Assembly (NCBI RefSeq): GCF_900187355.1
Contig: NZ_LT906451.1
Coordinates: 1,547,001 to 1,611,000, forward strand
Source of the DNA: Legionella lansingensis
Lineage (GTDB): Bacteria > Pseudomonadota > Gammaproteobacteria > Legionellales > Legionellaceae
Length of the DNA stretch: 64,000 nt
Direction of reading: 5' to 3'
Below, one piece after another: positions 35,520 to 44,200 of this stretch. Positions within the stretch are counted from its first letter, which is position 1. Every line of letters begins with the position of its first letter. Made by a program: the position numbers and the translations under genes. The notes beneath the pieces are model-generated. The model searched no databases. It was not told the DNA's origin and worked only from the letters and a program-made list of their open reading frames with translations.

Positions 35520-36371
35520 TTATAGGCAATGTTTATTAGGATATTTGCTGCAATGATTTGCAAAATAGTACTTTAGTGCCGAACTAAAAATTTTGGGCTC
35601 TTTTTCCATCAGAAAAATGCGCTCAGGCTGAAGCTCCGTATAGGTCGAATTTTTTAAAATCCGTTCATATACCATACCTGCGAAAGAAAAAAACCATCGA
35701 TCCAGAAAAGGTAAAATTAACTCTGGATTGTTACTGTTATAACGTTGATGAATATCGGCGACTAACTCCTTGAGAAGCTGATAATTGTTTGCAAAATAAT
35801 GATTGGCATTATCATGGCGTAAAACCAGCATTGTAGAGTCATTATGACCATTTTTTCTACCGGCATTCATGCTCATCGATACCACCACTCCTTGAGCATC
35901 TTCCACATAAAAAGGCCAACCTAATAGCATTTTGCCGTTGTGTTCTGCAAGATAAGATTGCAAGTACTCAATACCTTTATCGTTCAGCGGATCAAAATAA
36001 CTTTGAATGCTATATCTGATAGCATAGTTGGTCTTAGGATCATACCCACACATGATTAAGGTATTGTAATAGAATAAATCATGCTTTATTTGATTTGAGA
36101 AAAACGAGTCGATTTCCTTCTCGACCTCATCACAAGTTAAGGTTGAATTGTCAAGTTCACCACCTACCCGTACAATTTGTGTGGGATATTCTGTGGTCCT
36201 AACCATTAATGCCGGATTCTTAAAAATCATTTGCACATTGGTCTGTTGCTTGATGATGGTATGTTTTGGAGTCTTGATATTTTGAATAAAAATGTTCTCA
36301 TGTTCATTCATAGACGCAGCAGTGACCGATAAAGAGAAAGCCATACACGAAGTAATCAGTAGTAATTTCAT
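35520..36371 (-). CDS. Exported hypothetical protein
   Basis: The 283-residue product begins with a clear signal peptide (MKLLLITSCMAFSLSVTAA). The mature part is polar, with cysteines at TLTCDEVEKE, IMCGYDPKT and a C-terminal CSKYPNKHCL that may form disulfides. AAAGGA is well placed for the ATG at 36371 and not for the TTG two codons earlier. No family recognised. It is divergent from the exported orphan at 36560. Confidence 0.6.
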   Translation of the reverse strand: MKLLLITSCMAFSLSVTAASMNEHENIFIQNIKTPKHTIIKQQTNVQMIFKNPALMVRTTEYPTQIVRVGGELDNSTLTCDEVEKEIDSFFSNQIKHDLFYYNTLIMCGYDPKTNYAIRYSIQSYFDPLNDKGIEYLQSYLAEHNGKMLLGWPFYVEDAQGVVVSMSMNAGRKNGHNDSTMLVLRHDNANHYFANNYQLLKELVADIHQRYNSNNPELILPFLDRWFFSFAGMVYERILKNSTYTELQPERIFLMEKEPKIFSSALKYYFANHCSKYPNKHCL

Positions 36372-36559
36372 AATCAATCCTTTGAAGAATGAAAAATAGA
36401 ACTCTCCAAAAAGATAAAGGAGAGCATGAGGTAAGACATTAGGTGCATCCCTAAAAAGACGTTAGGGACGTATCCTAAGATTATACTCGTAGAGGGTTGT
36501 TGAGTAAAAACCAATTAGGATAGTATATTTTGTTTTTCATATTATTTTCAGGAGATTTC

Positions 36560-37279
36560 ATGTTAAAAGGACTTAATTTGAGCAGATTTAGCTCTTTGGT
36601 TAAAACTTCTTTAATCTCTGCCGTCTTATTTTTTCCTATATGCGCACACGCCGGTCAACTTAATGGCTTGAGAGGTTCACGCTATTGCGAAATTCTTATT
36701 TCCAAAGATACAACCAGCCTGTCTGTTTACAACACGATAGGACTGAATGATTGCCCTGAAAGTCTATGGGATAAGATCACGGTTAGCTCAGTTAAAGGCG
36801 AAACAGGTGCTTCTTTTGTAAAATTAAATGGTCCACGCTATTGGGTTATCGATGGATTAACCGATTCCAGGTTAGTAAATCCTGAACAAAAAATAATTTC
36901 TGGCTTGGCAATGCGCGAAGCAGGGATTTTAAAAATCAGACTATCTGATTTATTGACTAGCTCTAAACTCTATCGCGAACATACAGTGGATCGGCAAACG
37001 ACTTGGGTATATAAAGCAGGAAAGCCTGTTTATGAGCTTATTGATCCTAAAGGACAGGTTTTTGTTATGCAATCATATAGCATCGAAAAGCAACCACAAA
37101 CCATGGAAAGTTTAGCGAACCTGGCTTCAAAACTAAAATTACCCGCTGGTTGGCAGTATCGTACGGGGATTTTACAGCAGGATAGTGAGTTAAAAGCTAT
37201 CAATAACAAGGCCACTGTTATTCAGGATGATTTTTTGAATACCTATCAATTGGCTACGCATGATTTTCTAAAGGGATAA
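36560..37279 (+). CDS. Exported hypothetical protein
   Basis: The 239-residue protein has a signal peptide ending FPICAHA, followed by a mature region starting GQLNGLRGSRYCEILI. The phrases NGPRYWVIDGL, GLAMREAGILKIRL and QVFVMQSYSIEKQP suggest a beta-rich periplasmic domain, but I recognise no named family. The ATG at 36560 is preceded by AGGAGA, so the in-frame start at 36530 is not used. It is monocistronic and ends at a bidirectional hairpin. Confidence 0.65.
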   Translation: MLKGLNLSRFSSLVKTSLISAVLFFPICAHAGQLNGLRGSRYCEILISKDTTSLSVYNTIGLNDCPESLWDKITVSSVKGETGASFVKLNGPRYWVIDGLTDSRLVNPEQKIISGLAMREAGILKIRLSDLLTSSKLYREHTVDRQTTWVYKAGKPVYELIDPKGQVFVMQSYSIEKQPQTMESLANLASKLKLPAGWQYRTGILQQDSELKAINNKATVIQDDFLNTYQLATHDFLKG

Positions 37280-37306
37280 CATGATTCTTGTCACTCTGAA
37301 GCAGCA

Positions 37307-37335
37307 AAGAATCTCCTCAATCTTGAGAGATTCTT
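37307..37335. terminator. Bidirectional terminator hairpin
   Basis: AAGAATCT and AGATTCTT form the outer stem, with one bulged C. CTCAA and TTGAG form the inner stem over a two-base loop. It lies between two convergent genes and would serve both. Confidence 0.65.
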
Positions 37336-37337
37336 CC

Positions 37338-39647
37338 CTACCCCATTTGAATCACTACCTCTCGTGCATCAGATAGCCCGTGGTCATCAACCACTCTGAC
37401 GATAAATTTACCTGGGTGAGCCTCCCATAAAAAAGGTTTATCAGGACGGGTTTTGGCGATAAAACTCTCGTTGATAAACCAATAAATATATTGGATATCC
37501 GCATCGGTAACCGCAGTTAAAGGAATCTTGGTTTTTTGGTCAGAGTTAACGCGAATAATATAGCTCAACTCGGTTTGTGGTGAGGTAATTTGTGGACTTA
37601 AACCAAGATTGCCAATGGTTGAACACCTTGACTCATAGGGAGGTGGAACACGTCGCTGAATCCCTGCTTGCTTAAAAATTTTGAGCAAATCAGTTGGCCA
37701 AAATTCATAAACCTCAAAACGAGTATTCTCATTAAAATGGCACGTTCTAAGTCCAGTATTTTTATCAATAGCCACTTCGCGATAGATTGTATCGGATTTA
37801 ATCGGAGATTTCCCAGGAATAAACCAGGTCATTTCTGTATCTTGACAATAACGTGTTGGCAGCATTCCTGATGCTTTACAAACGTCAACATGTTCCAGAT
37901 GAAGATGCTCGGGGTGTTGCTCTATCCCAGGTATCGGCCCTTTTTCCTGTTGAATGGCCTCAATAAGCTCAAAAAAGAGAGGGGCTGCAATGTTTTTCCC
38001 CACAAACGCAGGGTTACTTTTATTATCAAAGTTACCAATCCATACGGCGAGAACATAAGGTCCAAAGGCACCGACAGACCAGGCATCACGATAACCCGAA
38101 GACGTTCCCGTTTTCCAGTAAATAGGCAAGGCTTGATGATGCGACGATATAGCATGACCTTCAGGTCGCGGCGTGTCCTTGAGAATATCCAATACTAAAA
38201 AACTTGCTTCTGGGCTTAGTAAACGTTCACCAGCATCAGCGGGCTCATCCGTGCGCATACGTAATGGATGCCAAATCCCTTTGTTAACCAACATAGCATA
38301 CAACGTTGTTAATTCCTGCATTGTTAGTTCCGCACCGCCTAGAGTCAACGCTAAACCATAGTAAGATTCGGGTCTCAAATGGCTTACTTGAGCATCCACC
38401 AAGAATTGATGCAAACTTGGATGGGTCAATTGACTAGCAAGATAAATAGCAGGGATATTACGACTTAGGATTAAGGCATCTTTGGCTTTAATCGGTCCCA
38501 TGAATTCATAATCAAAATTTTCTGGATTGTAACTTCCAAAGCTGTGAGGCACATCCTTTAGCACAGTATTAGGGTGAATTAATCCTTGGTCAAAAGCCAA
38601 GCCATAAACAAAGGGTTTTAGAGTAGATCCCGGAGAGCGCTTTGTGTTCGTGCCATTGATTTGTCCGTTAATTTCTTTATTAAAGAAATCAATAGAACCT
38701 ACCATACCCTTAACTCCCATATCGCGTGTATCAACCAGTAGAACAGAGGCATTATAAACGCCAAGATATTTTTTCCTATTGATATAATGTCGTGTAATCC
38801 GTGAAAGAATGTGTTGAAAACGCACATCCAGTGTTGTCACTACGCTCTGAGTTTTCAGCTCAAAATTGTTGAGAACCGAGTACACCATATGTGGGGCAAT
38901 AAAGGGTATATTACTTGAGTTTCTCATTGCTAAAGGCAAATTGATTGCAATTCGTTTATCAATATCTTTAGGGTGGTCTTCTAACCAACGCATAAAAAGC
39001 TTATTGCGACTGTCTTTTAAGCTGTCATTACCGGGGGTCCGTTTAGCAGGATTTTGCGGGATCACACTCAATGTTAGTGCTTCTGATAAGCTGAGCTTAG
39101 CTGGCGGTTTATCAAAATAAATCAGTGAGGCTGCACTCACTCCTTCAATGTTCCCACCATAAGGAGCAAGATTCAAATAAGCCTCTAGGATTTGCTTTTT
39201 GCTATAGTGTCGTTCAAGTTGTAGAGCTCGAATAATTTGTAACAGCTTCCCTGATAATTTTTTAGAATTAATACCATAACGAATACGAGCAAGTTGCATA
39301 GTAATTGTAGAAGCACCGACACGACGCGATTTGATAACATATGTTTGCCACCCTGCTTTGAACATAGCAAAAGGATTAATGCCGTAATGCCAATAAAAAT
39401 ACTGATCTTCTTGCAATAATGTTGCAGAAATCAGTTCTGGAGCAATCTGAGACAGGGGCGTATATAACCGATATTTATCATCGTGACTTAACGTAAGACG
39501 CAACAAGTGATGTTGCTCGTCATAAACAGCTGTAGAAAAACTAATCCCACTTAATAAAGGTGGCTTAGGCGAGAAATATAAAAATAATCCCCCGCTAATA
39601 AAAATTATTGCAAAAATGATGCTAATTTGCTTTAAAAATTTTTTCAT
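37338..39647 (-). CDS. pbpC: Penicillin-binding protein 1C
   Basis: This bifunctional peptidoglycan enzyme has 769 residues. A membrane anchor (8-27) is followed by a family 51 transglycosylase domain (LLQEDQYFYWHYGINPFAMF with the catalytic Glu, GASTITMQLARI). The transpeptidase domain has the SxxK serine in SPGSTLKPFVYG, the SxN motif in LSRNIPAIYLA and the KTG motif in WKTGTSSGYRDAW. A C-terminal BiPBP_C domain begins near residue 680. In enterobacteria pbpC is paired with the alpha-2-macroglobulin gene yfhM, as it nearly is here. Confidence 0.93.
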   Translation of the reverse strand: MKKFLKQISIIFAIIFISGGLFLYFSPKPPLLSGISFSTAVYDEQHHLLRLTLSHDDKYRLYTPLSQIAPELISATLLQEDQYFYWHYGINPFAMFKAGWQTYVIKSRRVGASTITMQLARIRYGINSKKLSGKLLQIIRALQLERHYSKKQILEAYLNLAPYGGNIEGVSAASLIYFDKPPAKLSLSEALTLSVIPQNPAKRTPGNDSLKDSRNKLFMRWLEDHPKDIDKRIAINLPLAMRNSSNIPFIAPHMVYSVLNNFELKTQSVVTTLDVRFQHILSRITRHYINRKKYLGVYNASVLLVDTRDMGVKGMVGSIDFFNKEINGQINGTNTKRSPGSTLKPFVYGLAFDQGLIHPNTVLKDVPHSFGSYNPENFDYEFMGPIKAKDALILSRNIPAIYLASQLTHPSLHQFLVDAQVSHLRPESYYGLALTLGGAELTMQELTTLYAMLVNKGIWHPLRMRTDEPADAGERLLSPEASFLVLDILKDTPRPEGHAISSHHQALPIYWKTGTSSGYRDAWSVGAFGPYVLAVWIGNFDNKSNPAFVGKNIAAPLFFELIEAIQQEKGPIPGIEQHPEHLHLEHVDVCKASGMLPTRYCQDTEMTWFIPGKSPIKSDTIYREVAIDKNTGLRTCHFNENTRFEVYEFWPTDLLKIFKQAGIQRRVPPPYESRCSTIGNLGLSPQITSPQTELSYIIRVNSDQKTKIPLTAVTDADIQYIYWFINESFIAKTRPDKPFLWEAHPGKFIVRVVDDHGLSDAREVVIQMG

Positions 39648-39667
39648 GAGCGTTAAAGCGGTACTAG

Positions 39668-40800
39668 TTACTTGAATGAGCTAGCAGGTTGACTTGGCTT
39701 TTTATGGGCCTCTTCTAATTTAATGATTACTTGAGAAAATTTTTTCATCGCTTGTTCTTTAAATTGTAAGAATTCTTCCTGGTTATAAACATCTGTTGGA
39801 ATAAGTTTGGGGACACAGATATATAAATTTTCAATCAAATATAAGATTGCTCATTCAGAATAGAATCTATATTTTGATAAATAGTCAGAAAACACGTGAG
39901 AGCTTCCTTACTATTTTTAACTATTTCCACAATCTTTTGAATTCTATCACACTCTAAGAAATATTGTGAATTGGAAATAGAAAAATATAAATAGAGGGTA
40001 AGATATTTCTCAAAATTTTCGCTGGGTTGACCAGAAGAAACTAATTCATCCAATCTCTCAATATCGGCCTCTACAATGCTTTTAAACGTATCATGTCCAC
40101 GTTTAAAAAGTGTATTTACATAATAGATGGTAGGTGATAACCAGCTCATCGCTTCATTAGCTGGATTCGTCCAACGGTCTGACATTATTTTGCGCTCATG
40201 TAATTTTATTTTTTCAAGAGAAAGAGCACCATTGATACTTATAAAACCATGAATATGAGGGTTATCACACAATTGTTTGTAACGCAAAACTGTGCCCCCG
40301 CCAAAACTAAATCCCATCAAAAAAATAGGGACATCTTGCAGAACGTTACATTTTTCGTGGAGGGCACCTGGATTCTCCTTAATTTGCTTTACAAAGCAAG
40401 TGATGGTTTATTTACTGCTGCTTGTCCCTTTTGTGAAGCCTCTAATTGATTAACAGTGACTGATGGATAAAGTTTTCGTTCAGGGGTATTTAAATAACTT
40501 ACGGCAATCCCTTCTTTGAGCAAATATAAGTCAATGTCTTTTAATTTGCCTGTAAGGATATTCGGCTCATTTGGTGTGCTGCCTCCATAAACCCAAATTA
40601 CGATTGCCTTGGGTTGATTTATCGGTAGGAATAAGGTGTACCCGGAGTCGTCAATATCAGTCTCAAACATATTGCCCTGGACTTGTGCTATCAGGATCAG
40701 ACCAGGCCCCTTGAAGGCCAAATATACATTCTTGAGGAAGTTCTAGTAATTCGGTATTTTCTTTTTCTACGCGTTCAAGATTAAAACTATGGAATTTTAA
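39668..40800 (-). pseudogene. Alpha/beta hydrolase broken by three frameshifts
   Basis: Reading the minus strand across three frames gives one continuous protein. NLERVEKENTELLELPQE and GQYV join to ETDIDDSGYTLFLP (extra T near 40660). KPSLA joins to FVKQIKENPGALHEK (near 40390). NEQSY joins to LIENLYICVPKL (near 39842), and the protein ends at PASSFK before a TAA. The serine nucleophile elbow GFSFGGG is intact, and VIWVYGGSTP is the oxyanion strand. An in-frame start was not found, so the 5' end is also doubtful. The former gene was probably a serine hydrolase of about 360 residues. Confidence 0.75.
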
Positions 40801-41072
40801 TGCGAATCCACTTTCAAAAATGCAGTTAACCTATCATTATTTTTTTTAACTACAAGTTTATAGGGATGAGCAAGAAGTAATTGCTTTATTTGCTCTTCAT
40901 CAAGCGATTCATCAACACGAAAAATACAATGACAGCGCCCCACATTATCACCTTTACTACTATATTCTCTATCTAAAATTATAGTAAACAGAGGTTTGGG
41001 CGATACATGTTCATAATGTGCGCAATTTACTATTTGAATCCCTTTGGAAAAAGCCTTATACTGACCTCGCAA
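40797..41072 (-). CDS. Short hypothetical protein or gene remnant
   Basis: A 91-codon frame without any ATG, starting at a TTG directly after a stop codon. The composition is protein-like (LFTIILDREYSSKGDNVGRC) but no family is evident. Its stop abuts the broken hydrolase. It may be part of the same decayed locus. Confidence 0.3.
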   Translation of the reverse strand: MRGQYKAFSKGIQIVNCAHYEHVSPKPLFTIILDREYSSKGDNVGRCHCIFRVDESLDEEQIKQLLLAHPYKLVVKKNNDRLTAFLKVDSH

Positions 41073-41287
41073 TCAGGATAATTCTTGAGAATTATTCTCG
41101 TGAGACTGGTATGGAACATTCCATATCACCTTATAAATTAAGACATGTTATTTACTTGACTTAAGAAAATGCATGAAGCTTTAATCAGGATGGATCCCCG
41201 CTGACAAAGTGATGACACACTTGATAGCACTCTCGAAAAATTTGTCCTCATTACGCATGACGGTTTAATGCCACGTTGGATTATTAT

Positions 41288-44200
41288 ATGAACAAAAAAC
41301 AGCTTTCCCAACCTTTTGTTGCTATTGGCGCTTTTTTTGCTCTTTTTTTTGGTCGTTTACGCTGGACCAGCCCACCCTGGATTTCCTATTTACGCCGTCA
41401 AGCCGATGCGCGTCCAAAAACATTCTGGGGAAGTTTTGCTGCTATTGTCATCTTATTTTTTGCTGCAGGTTATGGCTATTGTTGGTACAAGAGTTTGCCC
41501 AAACCGCAATTAATAACTGCAGTGATTACTGCACCTAAAATTACACCCATTGAAGATGATAAATTTGTGCCAGATATTGTTGCTATTAATTTTGGCATAG
41601 ATCATTCACAAGATACTGCTTCTAACATCGGGAATGACGCTAACTCCGAAGAGGATTCCGAAAGCAATTTTACCCCAAAATCAGTCGCTCCACTTAATCA
41701 AATTGGTAAAGAAGTTACTGAAGGAATCGAGATTAGCCCGGCTATAAAAGGCAAATGGTATTGGGAAAATGACAACCGCTTGATATTTACTCCGGAGGAA
41801 GACTGGCCGGCTTCGCAAACCTATCGTATTCATTTCGCCAAAAACTTTTTTGCTCCAGGAACAAAATTTGAGGGTTACGATTACTCTTTCTCAACCCAAC
41901 CTTTTGAGGCAAAAATAAGTGAATTTTCTTTTTATCAGGATCCAGTCAATCCCAACGTAAGACAGGCCGTTGCTACCATCAATTTCAATTTTCCAGTTGA
42001 CCCTACAAGTCTTGAAAACAAGACCTCTTTAATATTTCAGGCTTTGAAACATGGAAAACTCGACTTAAATGCACAGCATTTTAAGTATAATGTGACGTTT
42101 GATGAGCATAAACGTATCGCTTATTTACGTTCTGAAAACCTTTCTTTACCCAAAGTATCTCGTTACCTGGCTCTAACAATTAATGAAGGATTGAAGGCCT
42201 TAAAAGGGCCTGGAAAAACGAGCACGTCTGTAAGCAAGAACCTTTTAATTCCTGATGTCGGAAATTATTTCAAAGTCACTGCCGCGACAGCTTCGATTAT
42301 TCGTAATGAGCAGGATAGACCAGAACAGGTATTAGCTTTAGAAACGTCATTGGGTGTAACCGAAGCCGAACTTAAGAAGTCTCTTCATGTCTATTTATTA
42401 CCGGAAAATTATCCTGCAACCGTGGCTTCGGAAGAAAAAAAGAATTATGAATGGCAAAATCCTGGGGAAGTTTCAGCAAGTATCTTGAAGCTGTCTACGC
42501 CTCTGTCCATGCAAACCATTCCCGCTGATAGAAATTTTGCAACGTTGCATAGCTACAAATTTAACGCGCAAACCCCACGTTATATTTATCTTAAATTGGA
42601 TAAGGGAGCGCGTGGGTTTGGTGGCTTTGAGTTAACCAATGATTACGCCACCATCATCAAAGTACCTGAATACCCGAAAGAAATCAGTTTTCTTCATAAA
42701 GGCGCCCTACTCGCCTTGAATAGTGAGAAAAAACTATCCGTTCTCGTGCGTGGACTTCCATCTGTCAAGTTTGATTTCGCCAGGGTTTTACCCACAAACG
42801 TAAACCAATTGATTACGCAGACTCAAGGCGATTTTAATAACCCTTATTTTATTAACCAGAGCTTTAACCAACAAAATATCAGTCAGATATTCTCTGAAAT
42901 TCAACCATTTGATGCTTCGGACTTAACCAAGCAACAATATACCGCCCTAGACTTTAGCAAATACCTTGCGGCAAGTGCGAATACGGCTGGACCTCAAGGA
43001 TTGTTTCTGTTACAGGCAACAGGATGGGACACAACAAATAATGTTCCCTTGGATGCAAAAGCAAGCCGCCTAATTTTAATCACCGACTTAGGATTAGTCG
43101 TTAAGGATAATCGTGATGGCAGTCATGACGTATTTGTGCAGTCAATCACTGATGGTTTGCCTCTGGCAAATGTAAATGTAACTGTTTTGGGTAAAAATGG
43201 CCTTCCGCTTTTAACTTATGCAACAGATGCCCAGGGGCGCGCTAATTTCCCTGCACTCACTGACTTTATTGATGAGCGTGAACCAGTAGTCTATCTTGCA
43301 AGTTTAGGAAGCGATGTTTCTTTCATTCCTTACAATAATCCAAATCGTCAATTGAATTATTCCCGTTATGACATTGGTGGTGTTTATAGCAATTACCAGG
43401 ATCAACATAACTTAAGTGCCTACCTATTCTCTGATCGTGGTATCTATCGACCAGGGGATACTGCCCATATTGGTATGATCGTTAAGCAAACGTATGCTCA
43501 ACCGCAGCCAGCGGGACTGTTGCTTGAAGCTATCGTCTCCGATCCCCGTGGCACCACCATCCGTGATGAAAAATTTACTCTGGATTCTACAGGATATGCC
43601 TCTTTTGACTTAGGAACTAATCCTACATCGCCCACCGGACAATATCTGATTAATCTTTATATTGTTAAGGATAAACACCCTGAGAGTTTGTTAGGCTCTA
43701 CCTCGATTCGTGTTGCCGAGTTTCAACCTGATCGCATGCGTATTAAATCAAGCTTTTCTCAAGGCCCAACTGAGGGCTGGGTGAGTCCCAAAGACCTAAC
43801 TGCGAAAATTCAACTCTGGAACTTATATGGTGCTCCAGCGGTCGATAGACGCGTTAGTGGTAAGATTTTACTTGCTCCACAACGAGTAGCTTTCAAAAAA
43901 TACCCTGATTACATTTTTGCTGATCCCCTTAGTGATCCCAAGAAACCATCTCGAGTCTTTACCGATAACCTAGCTGATGTGAAAACCAATGAGCGAGGTG
44001 AAGCTGAATTTAAACTAAATTTGGAGCGTTTTGACAAAGCCACTTACCAATTGACTTTTTTTGGGGAGGGTTTTGAAGCGGAAGGTGGTCGAAGCGTTGC
44101 CACACAGTCCACAATACTGGTGAGTCCTCTGTCCTATTTTGTAGGGTATAAGCCTGATGGTGATCTGAGTTACATAAAACAAAATAGCAAGCGTTGTGTC

